DNA of 64,000 nucleotides from Agapetus fuscipes. Lineage: Eukaryota > Arthropoda > Insecta > Trichoptera > Glossosomatidae. Positions within the stretch are counted from its first letter, which is position 1, and every line of letters starts with the position of its first letter. Of the stretch, positions 39,465-50,010 are shown piece by piece. The stretch is taken from NCBI GenBank assembly GCA_951799405.1, contig OX637353.1:16244001-16308000 (forward strand), in the 5' to 3' direction. Below the pieces are notes generated by a model. It saw only the letters and a program-made list of their open reading frames with translations. It was not told the DNA's origin and made no database searches. The position numbers and the translations under genes were made by a program.

Positions 39465-39600
39465 ATTTTCTTCTTTTACGCTTTTTTTGTATTACCCATT
39501 CTTTCACAACCTCCTCAATCTGATCACTCAATACTTTTCTCGGTCGTCCCTTAGGTACCTCGTTTTCCTTTCACACTTCCTATGTTAATATACTTTGTCG
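39465..39600 (-). pseudogene. L-G/L-T LINE C-terminal fragment
   Basis: In reverse the codons resemble GRPRKVLSDQIEEVVKEW and RKCMKKV, the same order as in 21008-21280. Both ends are truncated. Confidence 0.68.
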
Positions 39601-39724
39601 TCGTCCCCTTTACAATGAATAATACGTACCTACTAGTATAAGTCGGTTGGATCTCAAATTAACAATAAAGGAACTTGCGAATGAGAGATTAGACGTCGTA
39701 TCACTATTGCTAAAAGTGTCATGT

Positions 39725-40645
39725 CTAAGGCCCGGTAGTTGCATCGTTAGCATATGCGCCTAATAGCATAAAAATGACTTACTATAGCTTAAAATCTTAA
39801 AAACGGTATTTTGAAATATGCTTTAGCAAGAAAATAGTCTAATAGCAACGATATTTTTGCTAGCCAATCTTGGGGAGCATACGTTTTATGCTATAGCTAA
39901 TTCCAATATGGCATCTTTTCTCATCTGTTATTTACAGCGGCTATGTAGTTTTGAGTCGAATTTTAGCAATTAAGTATTCCCTTAGAAAACACACTATATT
40001 AACTTAAATTTTGTCATGGAAAGCAACGGGTCAGATGTCGAAAGAATTACTGATTATGTTTGCAGGTGCAAATCGAAAATATTTCGTCTCCCTCAATGTC
40101 TCCGAGTATTTGGTAGGAACGCGGAAGAATTCACTCGGCACATTTTAAATTATTGGCAAGCAAATCACAACGGATTTATGAACTTATCTACAACACAGTT
40201 TGTAAAATCCGTTTTTAAATGCCTCACTAAATGTTTTACGCACTTATAATTAAAAATCATATCATATTATCACAGAGCGCCATCTTTGTTGGTGCATTGC
40301 AGGCGGATGTCAAGTGGATGTCAATATCACGTCAATATGGCATCTGACAGTTATAAAAAAACTACCATAGACAAAAAAAATCTTGAATTCGTGGCTGTTG
40401 ACCATATATTTATGTGGCCAAATGCAGTATTTGAGGTTTTTTTTTACATTTTTCAAGTTTTGTCACGATGGTAGCCATGATGGTAGCAATGCAATTACTT
40501 CGGGTATCTTCGGTATACACTACAGATAGCCTATAGGCAAAATGCGAATGAAAATACTGTTTTGGTGTTACTATAGCATATCTCGGGCGTAAAATATGCT
40601 ATATAAACTACTTTAGCTTAAAATGTGAAAATACCGGCCCTAAGC
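39725..40645. mobile_element. 921 bp element with repeat-T-like termini
   Basis: Left end TAAGGCCCGGTAGTTGCATC then GTTAGCATA; right end inverse AAAATACCGGCCCTAAG. The subterminal words TATAGCATA and ATGCTATA recur in both flanks in opposite orientation. It is longer than the 374 bp relative at 21775 and contains a 77-codon frame, so it may be a less deleted member. Confidence 0.55.
40016..40249 (+). CDS. Unrecognised 77-codon frame in the 921 bp element
   Basis: Starts MESNGSDVERITDYVCRCKS, then RLPQCLRVFGRNAEEFTRHI and NYWQANHNG. It is Cys- and basic-residue-containing and soluble in character. It could be an N-terminal exon of a transposase. A second frame at 40286-40474 follows. I do not recognise a family. 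Confidence 0.3.
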   Translation: MESNGSDVERITDYVCRCKSKIFRLPQCLRVFGRNAEEFTRHILNYWQANHNGFMNLSTTQFVKSVFKCLTKCFTHL

Positions 40646-40671
40646 TGGTCAAAATATGGAAAGACCGGGGT

Positions 40672-40960
40672 GTGAGTAACAGCACCAAAATAAAGCTTGT
40701 CAGGAGTCTGGTCCACTCTATTGCTCTCTATGCTGCTGAGATATGGACCATAAAAGCAGCAGAAAGGAGAAAAATTGACACTTTCGAAATGTGGTGCTGG
40801 AGGCGCATGCTCGAATCCCATGGACAGCTAGACGCACCAACAAGTCCATTCGTTGGGAGCTACGTTTGGATGGCTTGACTCTGGCCAGTATCAAGGCCAT
40901 ACTAGAGATACAGGCCGGGAAGCGTTTGAAATTTTGGATGATCACGTCACCATCTTAGTG
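40672..40960 (+). pseudogene. RTE-type LINE fragment after the RT domain
   Basis: SNSTKIKLVRSLVHSIALYA, AEIWTIKAAERRKIDTFEMW and CWRRML, matching the LV.SLV.S..LYAAETW..KA.ER.KIDAFEMWCWRRMLRIPWT block of lepidopteran RTE-like elements. After a frame change the plus strand continues RWELRLDGLTLASIKAILEI and QAGKRLKF. It probably belongs with 42005-42240. Confidence 0.8.
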
Positions 40961-42004
40961 CGGCGCAACGCCAACGGCCGACTGCGGTAGTACAATTTAG
41001 TCGCCATTTTTGACATTTCGGGAGTGAAGTTGTAATCTTAAAAAATAAGTTTAAAATATAAAAACTATATTATTGTCTAAAAACTTTACTGCGTCTGACA
41101 GTTTATCATTTTTTCTAAGTATTGAGTACAATATTTTGCTAAGAAAGTACTAAATTCACACAATAACTCAATAATTCAAATTACAATCACACGTCTTGTC
41201 ATATTTTTGTGGTGTTTTTTGCAATAAGTTGAATTTTTCATGGAACATTACTGTTTTATTATAGTAAACGGGTCACGGAACTTTTGCGTATGGATTTGTG
41301 TACAATTAGATGTGTTTTTGTAAGTTTTTTCTTAAAAACTTCTTTCAATTTGTTCATAACCTATAATTGTCCGAACGTCACACAAATTCCGAAAAGCTAT
41401 ATTGTTGAATGGTGTTATGTTTTGGTGCAAATTCCTGCTGTGAAAAAATACCTTTATCAATAAGTGTTTCAAAAACGTGAAATGCGTTTGAAAAACTTAG
41501 TAAAGTGTAAAAAAAATAAGTTTTTTTTCAACTAACTAATCATTAAAGAAAAAAATTCAATCTGTTGATAAATTAGTTTTGAAGTTTTCGGATGTCTTTT
41601 GTGTAGTGACTTAATTTGTGTTTATTTCAATGGTTTATTTATATTACTTTTTGTCATATTGTAGAGTTTTTATTAATTTAGTTCCTTGACTTATACATAT
41701 ATATTATTATAACTAAATTAAAAATTTGAAACCTCTATCGTTGTTTGCTTTCTACTATGAGTATATGTGGGCAAAATTGACTTCTTTTCAGTATTACTGT
41801 GTAAATATAGGAGTATTTGGAGGTCTGACTGCTTGAGATAAATAATTACTAGTTAATATTTAAGAAATCATCAGTTACAAGTAAGTATTTCTTGTATGAG
41901 TTGAATGGCAAGTCCCTGTATTATTGTGTGGTAGCACTAAGTTCGTAACGGGGATAGGGCGCGCCACGGCCTGTTAGTTCTAGTACGGCCTTGGGCCAGT
42001 ATAT
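40961..42004. other. AT-rich 1 kb segment between two RTE pieces
   Basis: Very T-rich with few open frames. It may be a later insertion that split the RTE copy. Both borders are GC-richer (GCGGCGCAACGCCAACGGCC at left, GGGCGCGCCACGGCC at right), but a clean target duplication was not found. Confidence 0.4.
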
Positions 42005-42240
42005 GTACACGCCGTACTCTTCAGTTCTTTGAATACGCTATCCGTGGCAATGAGGATAGCCTGGAACGACTGGTTGTGATCGGTGGCTTAAAGAGGAAGA
42101 GAGGAAGATCCCCCAAACGATGAACTGATAAAGTGAAGACAGCTGCAGAAGAGAGAACTGGAGAAGATAGGTTACTTTCACAAGGGTTAGCACCTACAGC
42201 AATGAGGAATAGATTAAGAAGAGAACTCGTGTGTAAATAC
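42005..42240 (+). pseudogene. RTE-type LINE C-terminal fragment
   Basis: Codons give FEYAIRGNEDSLERLVVIGG, LKRKRGRSPKR, stop, TDKVKTAAEE, resembling the FGH..R....LERL.V.GK..G.RSRGRSP.RWTD end of RTE-like polyproteins. One stop replaces the expected Trp. Confidence 0.72.
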
Positions 42241-42570
42241 TCTGTTTTCTCTGGAAGCAGTATCGCATGATTACCCGGGCACAGTGACCGGACTACTGGC
42301 TGATTACCAGGGTCGTGAACTCCGTGAGGACAAAACGTTCAAAGTTAATTAAGAGAATCAGACAATGATAAGCTTATCTGTACCTAAACCAGAAATCCGC
42401 GCGATGATAAACAACTATGTAGGTATTTACTTATTTCTCATACGAACACAATTAAATAAACCTAAAGTCGTTTTTGTTTTCTAATCGGAACTCGCAAGGC
42501 TACTACGCATACAATAGGTTTATCACACAACTGAGACGACGACAAGTAAGCAATAAAGATTATTGCTAAA
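42241..42570. other. Spacer
   Basis: No feature recognised. Confidence 0.4.
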
Positions 42571-42800
42571 TATTCCTTGACTTATAGGCTAGTATGAGGC
42601 TGACCACACATACGGTAAAAAATGGTTCACTTTAACAATGTCACCCCTCTTCCAGGGAAGGTCGGCAAAAGTTGCAAAAGTTTGGATTCTAATTTGTAAG
42701 TACACATTCAGCTTTTGTTTAGCTTAACTTGTTTTGTTTGTGGGCATGCATTTGATATGAGCTTTGAATGTTATTATATCCTTGCAACTTAGGTAATAGT
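42571..42800 (+). mobile_element. SINE-A copy with deletion
   Basis: CCTTGACTTATAGGCTAG start. The GGGCTTATGTTCATTTGAGG block is deleted. The tail is TGCAACTTAGGTAATAG. Confidence 0.83.
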
Positions 42801-43227
42801 AAATAGATAAATACCTCTGTAAAAACAAAACTATCAACTCAGTTACAAATAAGCTATTTGCAATGTGAGATTAGAGCTTCCTGGTAAAGACTTTAGACCC
42901 TACTTTGTGAAGACAGAAAGTGAGATTAAAGGATGACTAGGATAGCTCCCAGCTTGTCTCCTGCAGGGCGGAGTTGTGGCTTATAACTCAGCCGACAGGT
43001 TCTCTTAGGAAAGGCGAGTGGCCCGCCAGGGAAGGAGCGGCGCCACACTTGACTGGAGTGCCCCTGAAGGATCGCTAACGGCGGATGACTCAGCCCACAT
43101 GTGGCTGTGATGGTGAAGGGCTCTCACAGTGGGATTCAAGGTCATCCCTAACCTCAGCCCGCACTTATCTGTGCAAGGTCAACTGTGATTTCATGAAGAG
43201 AGAAATCTTTTTTTTAAATAGGCAATA
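42801..43227. other. GC-richer unknown segment
   Basis: 42940-43190 is less AT-rich (CTGCAGGGCGGAGTTGTGGC, GAAAGGCGAGTGGCCCGCC, GGAGCGGCGCCACAC). It could be the 5' or RT-flanking part of a retroelement, but no frame longer than about 30 codons is convincing. Confidence 0.35.
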
Positions 43228-43478
43228 ATTCCTTGACTTATAGGTTGGTATGAGGCTGACCACCCATACTGTTAAAATATGGTTCACTTTGCCAGTGTCT
43301 CCCCTGTTTCAGAGAAGGTCAGCAAGAGTTGCAGGGCTTATGTTGATTTCAGATTGGGTTTTTAGATTGTAGGTCCACATGCGGCATGTTTTAGCGCGAA
43401 ATTATGCGTGTCTGCTTGTGAGAATGCATTTAATATGAATGTCAAATGATATATATCTTTGCAACTTAGATTTAGATT
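43228..43478 (+). mobile_element. SINE-A copy
   Basis: Full copy from CCTTGACTTATAGGTTGG to TTTAGATTTAG. Confidence 0.9.
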
Positions 43479-43511
43479 TAGACAGCATTGGTTAACGCAC
43501 CACGTAACACG

Positions 43512-43797
43512 ATGAATTATTTGGTGAGCGCTGTTTTTACGTGAATTAAACCTCAAGAGCCCTATGCGAGCTTGGTCGTCTCTATGGAAAGCTACAGTTC
43601 TCAAGCAAGACCCAGTTGCTGTAAGGCTGGATGGACCTTTGGTGACCGGTCATTGGTAAAGGTTTATGAATTTTTCAACCCAGCGAAGAGCAAAGTTGAA
43701 AATATAAATGGCATATTTTTTGTGCTCCGCCAGGATTCGAACCCACAACCTTCCATTCAGAGTCAGAAGTGTTACCACTAAACTACGGACCGGTCAA
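43512..43797 (-). mobile_element. SINE-C copy, reverse, complete
   Basis: Tail TTGGTGAGCGCTGTTTTTAC, B box CAGGATTCGAACCCAC, A box TTACCACTAAACTACGGACC. It lies between two SINE-A copies. Confidence 0.9.
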
Positions 43798-43828
43798 GGT
43801 CATGTAATAATAATAATAAATAATAATA

Positions 43829-44064
43829 ATCTAAGTTGCAAGGATATATTCATTCAAAGCTCTCAGATGTATGCCCACAAACAAACACGTGTAGTTCGCG
43901 CTTACAAATGCTGATTGTGTACTCACAAATAAAATCCAAACCTCAAATGAACATAAGCCCTGCAACTCTTGCCGACATTCCCTGAAACAGGGGTGACATT
44001 GGCAAAGTGAACCATTTTTTTACAGTATGGGTGGTCAGCCTCATACCAACCTATAAGTCAAGGA
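43829..44064 (-). mobile_element. SINE-A copy, reverse
   Basis: TAATCTAAGTTGCAAGGATA start to CAACCTATAAGTCAAGGA. Nearly identical to 63595-63807, including TTCATTCA(A)AGCTCTCAGATG, so both belong to one young subfamily. Confidence 0.9.
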
Positions 44065-44559
44065 CGTAAATGACGAAAATCGGAAATCTAACAATCTAAA
44101 ACTCATTACATACAAGACAAGTACCATATATATTATGTAAATAGAGCTCTAGAGATATATTAAATGTATCTGAATAAACAGAGCGCGCTAGATCAATACT
44201 TATTTCCACAGCGATGGCTTCACGATGAAAGACAAACTTTGAAGGTTGTTCTTTATGCCGCGCACATTTTTTACTCCATTTAAACTCTCGGACTTAATTG
44301 TACCGAAGCACGACTTCCTCTTCCTCTCCAGTTTCTTGCTATGTAACCTTTCACAGTTACTTTCTGATATATCTCTTATTACACTGACTTATGGTATCTG
44401 TGGACTAAAAAATATTTAAAAGAAAATAGACACTTATCCATTTCAACGTAATTAACCGCGAATCGTACTTAGTTAGAAAGAGAACAAAGATCTTCACAAT
44501 GGCATTTACTTAGTTGTAAGCTAAAAAAACTCGGGTGAAACAATAAAATCTTTCCAGAA
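44065..44559. other. Old repeat mixture
   Basis: 44460-44530 resembles 24330-24395 and 61317-61380 in inverse. Otherwise nothing was recognised. Confidence 0.4.
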
Positions 44560-44954
44560 AGTTGGTAGCTTTGAAACTCACGCCTGCACGAACATTGTGC
44601 GCACGCGTTATCAACCTTGTATCTAAAAAAATGTAACGGTATATTTTACAAACTTTAAACGTAAAAGGCATTTTTATTATATTTTTATAAAAGTGAATTA
44701 AAACTTTGTTTATTTAATTAATAAACAATGGACTTTCACTGTGTAAGCCACCAAACCCTTAAAAAGATTAAAAGGCATTATTTCAAGACATTATGGTACG
44801 AGTATGTATTATTATTAGGTGTCGAAACATAAAATGGAGAAAGCAAGAAAACATGGGATTTCACAGGTAAGAGCATGTTTTGTATGACTACATCCCTGCA
44901 GTGTTTGACAGGACTGTGGACTTCTATGCCCCATATGGTGGATCAATATCACAG

Positions 44955-45020
<66 letters not shown>

Positions 45021-45165
45021 CACAACACTACGCAGCTAACAGCCCTGCAACTACATTAACTGCCTCATCACCGAGACCTCTGCGGCACTACAACAAGTGT
45101 CATAGATTCATAGAGTCTCTTAAATCTGGGGAGTCTCCCAAACAGGATTCATTAAAAAAAAAAAT
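44560..45165 (-). repeat. Repeat K copy with CA microsatellite
   Basis: The inverse of 23480-23905 from GTAGCTTTGAAACTCACGCC to CAGTCCTGTC, then (CA)n at 44952-45019 and the distal part with GACCTCTGCGGCACTACAAC and GGGGAGTCTCCC. This defines the full order of repeat K. Confidence 0.72.
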
Positions 45166-45420
45166 CTGCTTCTCTATATCATAACTCAACGGCTCTATTA
45201 CTGCTCAGCTAATACTATACCGGGCCGTTCCCACCAAATACATGACTTGGGGCAATTTGTGATCGTTTTAAATATGTGAATGTCATTCGATGATTAATAA
45301 AGCACGCAACAGAGCGAGGTCAGCCACGCGTAACAGTGATCCATCCTCAGAGTTCACTTTCCCTCCCTACAAGTATACTAACTAGTAAAGTAACTACCTC
45401 TGTGAAACCTTTAGCTGGGC

Positions 45421-45999
45421 GCTTAAGAGCGCTATACACCCTAAATTTGTAGTTTTTGTAAGAGAAACTTTATGGTCTTAGTAAAAAGAGTGACAGTAGT
45501 GAAAAAATCAGGCGAGTTTATTGATAATTTAGCTAAATTCAAAAGGTAACTGTAAGTATAATAACATAAAAAATGTCACCACGAATTGTAAAGTGATACA
45601 TTTTGGAAGTATTTTTTCTTCTTTTTAATTACAGAAGCAGACATTGTTAAGCTTCGCAAGAAGCCGATTTTATAAACTTTTTAGGGTTTTATAAATGTGA
45701 AAAGTTTCTGAGAAAATATGAAAAACTGGAACTACTTGATTAAATTTCTTGAAATAGTTATTCCACATTTTCTCAAAAACTATTCACAGTATCAAAAATC
45801 GGCTTCATGCGAGATAAAATAATGTAAAATTCCATAATTCAAATGAAAACTAAAAATTGAAAAGATAGCACATAAAACAGTGAAAAAAACTTTTTTTTTG
45901 TGGTGAAATTTTTTAACCTTTACAATTTAAACACACCTGATTGTTTTTTCGTAACTGTCACTAAGACCACAAAGCTTTAGGGTATAGAGCGCTCTTAAG
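45421..45999. mobile_element. Fold-back element F4, about 580 bp
   Basis: Ends GCTTAAGAGCGCTATACACC and inverse GGTATAGAGCGCTCTTAAG. Both arms carry the core ACTTTATGGTCTTAGTAAAA, at 45468 (plus) and near 45960 (minus, decayed). The middle has a second inverse pair around GAAGCCGATTTTATAAACT and ATCGGCTTCATGCGA. Confidence 0.75.
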
Positions 46000-46210
46000 T
46001 ATCGATAAAACTACATGATTATTTATCGATAGCTATCGAAAGTGGTGCAATAGGGCGCCATTATGTTTCTCACGCCATCCGCCCAAAATAGATGGCGCCG
46101 ATACACGGCCATAAATAATCATAAGTTGCAGATGGGCGGGCGGGAAACGTTGGGAGGTGATGTTGCAAGGAGGACGGACAGTTATACTTGCGCCAGTTTA
46201 CTTCCGTGGG

Positions 46211-46765
46211 ATTCTGATTGATTCGATGTATAATCTAAGTTGCGAAGATACATTTACATTTACATTTAAAATTCATATTAAATGCATGTCCACAAACAGA
46301 TAAATAATAATAATACAATATTTTTATAGCGCCTTTTCATGACTCTTGGTCATCCCAAAGGCGCTTGCTCATATGAGCGCGCGAACAGGTGGGTCTTCAA
46401 CCCCTTTCTAAAAGTACTCTCCAGATCCATTTCGCGCAGGTCATCCGGGAGGCCGTTCCATATCGTTGGAGCAGCCACCTTGAAGGCTCTATCTCCAAAA
46501 ACGGTCTTCTTTTCGTACATGTGTAAGTTCGCACTTACAAATTCTATATGTGTACATACCAATCAAAATCCAAATTTCAAATTTCAAATAAACTGTGCAA
46601 CTTTTTCCGACCTTCCCTGAAACGGCATAGTGAACCATATTTACAATATGGGTGGTCAGCCTCACACAAACACATGCAGCATTTGTAACAGCATGCTTGT
46701 GGGCATATGCATTTAATGTGAATTTTAAACGTTAGTATATTTTTGCGACTGAGATTATAAATTAC
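46211..46765. mobile_element. SINE-A (-) with nested L-F, fused to SINE-A 3' half (+)
   Basis: The reverse SINE-A pieces 46211-46286 and 46520-46663 flank an L-F insertion. From 46668 (ACATGCAGCATTTGTAAC) to 46765 a plus-strand SINE-A 3' half follows, so the outer ends are both tails. Confidence 0.75.
46287..46519 (-). pseudogene. L-F LINE C-terminus in SINE-A
   Basis: Minus frame YEKKTVFGDRAFKVAAPTIW, NGLPDDLREMDLESTFRKGL and KTHLFARSYEQAPLG, unbroken, then a short untranslated part and an (ATT)n tail seen as AATAATAATAC at the left. It is the best L-F frame with 56842-57057. Confidence 0.82.
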
Positions 46766-46839
46766 AGATTAACATAATCATTTGTTGGTTAAAGTTATTC
46801 AGATGCCAAAATATGTTCCTATAAAGGTCCCAAATAAAT

Positions 46840-47270
46840 GACTGATGGAGTATGCAAGGACCGAAAGAAATGGCGGTTGACCTGTAATAATGGCGTTTAA
46901 GGCTGAGGCTTTAAAAAAAAAAAAACATTTTTTTTATCGAATATGTTTTGTCGGTTTTAATTTTTACTGTTTAATTGTTTAGTGTTTATTTGTTTTATAT
47001 ACTCAAATGTAATTAATTGCTTGTATTCCTTGACTTATAGGTTGGTATGAGGCTGACCACCACCCTCTAAAAAATGGTTCACTTTGCCAACGTCACCCCT
47101 GTTTCAGGGAAGGTCGGCAAGACTAGCAGGGCTTATGTTCATTTGAGATTGGGTTTTTAGGTCCACCATGCGGTATGTGTGAGCGCGTAATTATGCGTGT
47201 CTGCTTGTGGGAATGCATTTAATATGAATCTCAAATGATACATATATGTGCAACTTAGATTTAGAGTACC
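46840..47270 (+). mobile_element. L-T LINE 3' end with SINE-A tail
   Basis: GVCKDRKKWRLTCNNG-type codons at 46850-46890, a spacer with an A-run and TTGTTTAGTGTTTATTTG, then complete SINE-A from CCTTGACTTATAGG at 47027 to the TTAGATTTAGAG tail. Confidence 0.8.
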
Positions 47271-47499
47271 TACTCTCCAGGCTCTGGGGCATTGCCATAA
47301 ATAATACTCAAAATGGATGCATTGAATTGTTTCCTAACAGCGCCTAATATAATCTTTAAAAGAAGGAAACTCGAGCAGTGTGCAAAATAAGAACCGAGAA
47401 TAACACTCGCCACAGTATTTTAATTTTTGTGAATAATTACCGCTTCAAATGTTGCTTTAAAGTTCATTGTTACAAGACGGAGCGGAAAGCGTATTGTTC

Positions 47500-47795
47500 C
47501 ATTACTTGCCGAGTGAGTAATCGTGTCCCCGTGTGTGTGTGTGTGTGTGTGTTTGTGTGTGCATGTGTGTATGCATGTGTTGTGTACGCAGCATGAGACA
47601 GTGCGGCATTGAGTAATAACATAGAGGAGCAGAAACTCACTTCCTGCATTGATGTATGCTATCGACCGCATTTTGTCTCAGTCCTGTCAATCGTTGCAGT
47701 CGTACAGTCATACAAAACATGTTTTGTACGTGTCAAATTTTATGTTTCTTGCTTTCTCCATTGTGTGTTTTGACACCCAATTGTAACAAATGTCA
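47500..47795 (+). repeat. Repeat K copy with GT microsatellite
   Basis: (GT)n at 47531-47580, then AGGAGCAGAAACTCACTTCC, CAGTCCTGTCAATCG, CATACAAAACATG and TTGCTTTCTCCATTGTG. The dinucleotide run is at the same relative place as in the 44.9 kb copy. Confidence 0.7.
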
Positions 47796-47811
47796 TTATA
47801 ATAATAATAAT

Positions 47812-48112
47812 AATCTGAGTTGCAAGGATATATTCATTTAAAATAGCTATGATGATCGCCGATCTTCGTTAGAAGTGGCACAAGAAGAAGAAGAATTCAT
47901 TTAAAGCTCTCAGATGTATGCCCACAAACCAACAAGTGTAGTTCGCGCTTACAAATGCTGAATGTGTACTTACAAATAAAATCCAAACCTCAAATGAACA
48001 TAAGTCCCACAACTTTTGCCGACCTTCCCTGAAACAGGGGTGACATTGGCAAAGTGAACCATTTTTTACAGTATGGGTGGTCAGCCTCATACCAACCTAT
48101 AAGTCAAGGAAA
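47812..48112 (-). mobile_element. SINE-A copy with 52 bp LINE insert
   Basis: A reverse SINE-A from AATCTGAGTTGCAAGGATAT to TATAAGTCAAGGA, split at the ATTCATTTAAA word. Confidence 0.9.
47843..47894 (+). mobile_element. Minimal L-E LINE insertion with 11 bp duplication
   Basis: ATTCATTTAAA occurs at 47832-47842 and 47895-47905. Between them is the last 52 bases of L-E (IAMMIADLR codons plus GAAGAAGAAG tail), matching the inverse of 32640-32695. It is a textbook severely 5'-truncated target-primed insertion. Confidence 0.9.
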
Positions 48113-48526
48113 TTATATCTTTAAATAATTCATTTATCCTTTAAAATCCGCTAATTTTATAGATCACAAGATTTATGACGTATGCGTACTATGTTCAGAC
48201 TGGTTCGGGCATAGTACGCACGCGGCAATGCTGCCACCTTTCTAGAAACAATCTTACTTGCGCCCGAGTTTTTTTGTACACATGAAAATGTGTGAAGTTG
48301 CTTGTTCTCTTTCTTACTAATGACCAAATAATTTCTGGTACAAAGTGTGCCACGCGGGGCGCATGCCAGATGAGCGCATGCCAGACTGCAAGTCGCTGCA
48401 CTCATCAGCATCACACTGGTGCATTCGTGCAACCACACAGACAATAGCGAGTCATCGGCCACACAACCAAAGCGCGCACATTGCCTCTAAAAAAATTGAA
48501 CCTAAGCAAAACAGACCTTAACTATA
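48113..48526. other. Spacer
   Basis: Contains the inverted words GCGTACTATGTTC and GGGCATAGTACGC at 48184-48222 and an (AAAGAGAACAA)-type segment shared with 44475. No gene. Confidence 0.4.
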
Positions 48527-48910
48527 ATGTTCACTTACACACTTTTTATTAAATTGTTGAAGAAAAGACTCCCCAATAGTACTTTATTTGAAACACTACC
48601 TAAACTTGAATCAAGAAGAACTTTGATAGATGTTTGTAATCTCAGAAAGGTGTGTGTATCTGAGTTTGACGCACCCAATATTTTAAATAAAATCAATTTT
48701 AGATTACCTAATCTCACTAGGTCTTGTTTTCCATTTTATCTCCATAAAACCAATACCTTTGCAGGTTCGAGAAATCCAACCTATAGAATGTGTGATGTTT
48801 ATAATAAGAGCTTTTCGCAGTGTGAACTATTTGAGACCACTAAATATAAATTCAAAAAACAAATACGTTTACTTATTTTTGGATCTGATATTGTTTCTGG
48901 GGTGGGTTGA
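48527..48910 (+). CDS. LINE polyprotein C-terminal domain
   Basis: A 127-codon frame ending TGA. It reads RRTLIDVCNLRKVCVSEFDA, then PNILNKINFRLPN, LTRSCFPFYLHKTNTF, NPTYRMCDVYN and FKKQIRLLI. The pattern R....D...L.K.......D.P.LL..I.F..P....R...F......TN....P..R....YN......D.F..S...FK..L is the end of Jockey/CR1-type RT proteins after the RT domain. No RT catalytic part is attached. A T-rich stretch follows. The frame is unbroken. Confidence 0.65.
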   Translation: MFTYTLFIKLLKKRLPNSTLFETLPKLESRRTLIDVCNLRKVCVSEFDAPNILNKINFRLPNLTRSCFPFYLHKTNTFAGSRNPTYRMCDVYNKSFSQCELFETTKYKFKKQIRLLIFGSDIVSGVG

Positions 48911-49157
48911 GTGAGTTGAGTTGTTTTTTTTTTTTTAATTGTTTGGGGGCAAGTGACAAATTTATGTGTGTATTAGATTTATTTTAAAGAAATATTGTAA
49001 TGGTGTGAATGCTGTGTATGCTTCTAGTGTTGTATAGCTGTGATTGCCTGCGTGATGTTTGTGTGAAGATGTATGCTTGTGTCTATTGATGTAGTGTGCA
49101 TAGTTTGGATGATTGGTTATTTGTGATACTGTTGCTTATTTTTTTTTTTTATTGTTT

Positions 49158-49440
49158 ATATGATGATGATGATGATGATGGATGATTTCTTTCCTGTGGC
49201 GCCATTTAATGGTCCAGGACCATCTCAAGGGCGCCATGGCTTCTCGAGAAAAGTAGTGTCTTCAGTTCCTTTCTGAAGGTGGTGGTAGGCTGGTTCGCGC
49301 GAACACCGATGGGTAAATTGTTCCAGGCCACCGGCCCGGCCACCGCAAAGCTTCTGTCTGCAAACTTTGATGTGTTTGCTCTATTGGGCACTATAACCTT
49401 GTATGTACCAATTGTCTGTATTGCACCTCTTAATAAATAA
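49158..49440 (-). pseudogene. L-F LINE C-terminus
   Basis: Minus frame VIVPNRANTSKFADRSFAVA, GPVAWNNLPIGVRANQPTTT and FRKELKTLLF, then the 3' end GGCGCCATTTAATGG inverse and a (GAT)n tail at 49158-49178. The uninterrupted counterpart of 36718-37300 shows the empty site of the 36890 MITE. Confidence 0.85.
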
Positions 49441-49506
49441 TAAATAATAAATAATAATAAATAATAAATACAGTGGAAAAAAAATATTTCACAATATTCT
49501 TTCCAA

Positions 49507-49855
49507 ATAATCTGCAATCTATGTTGCAAAGATATTGCTACGAACGTATGGTAGTATTAGTGCAAACACGATTCTAATCACGCTGGTGGAACAACGCTCT
49601 GGTATCATCGACTATGTTCGAGAATTCGAGAGCAGTCGAGAAAAGTCCCTTTAGACGCTATATATTTGGACCGCAATCGTGTGTGAGAGCAGTGTCGATT
49701 GAAACACTGAGCCGAGAAGTCGATAAACCAAGAGCTAGAATTCAGTACATTGCAAACCGACATTATATAAAATAAATCTTGAAAAATAAACTGCAGTTTA
49801 GTTAAAAAAAAAAAACAACTAAAATAATAACAATACATAACATTTAATTAAGACT
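49507..49855 (-). mobile_element. SINE-A remnant split by a solo LTR
   Basis: CAATCTATGTTGCAAAGATAT at the left and ATACATAACATTTAATTAAG at the right are the tail-proximal part of a reverse SINE-A. The rest is missing. Confidence 0.65.
49536..49832 (+). mobile_element. Solo LTR, 297 bp
   Basis: Starts TGCTACGAACG, ends AATAACA (TG...CA), and is flanked by ATAT (49532-49535) and ATAC (49833-49836), one mismatch. Inside are GCTATATATTTGGACC and ATATAAAATAAATCTTG, in the order TATA then polyadenylation signal. No second LTR or internal domain is nearby. Confidence 0.65.
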
Positions 49856-49869
49856 CTTTGGAGTCCCTG

Positions 49870-50010
49870 AGTTCTTCTCCCCTCAATCTGTATGATGTGA
49901 AGGTTAAGGTACAAAAGAATATGATGAGATGTTTGGGCGTGTGGAATGAATGAATGATGACATACTGACAAATTATACATGCAGAGGAAGTGTGAAAGAA
50001 AAAGCCCTGC
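49870..50010 (+). pseudogene. L-G LINE fragment
   Basis: GTGAAGGTTAAGGTACAAAA, GATGAGATGTTTGGGCGTG and GCAGAGGAAGTGTGAAAG match 63065-63170 and 21000-21090. Truncated at both ends. Confidence 0.65.

Noticed and set aside
44952..45019. Cys/Val-repeat protein at the CA run
   Set aside because: It is a dinucleotide microsatellite within repeat K, also present as GT at 47531-47580.
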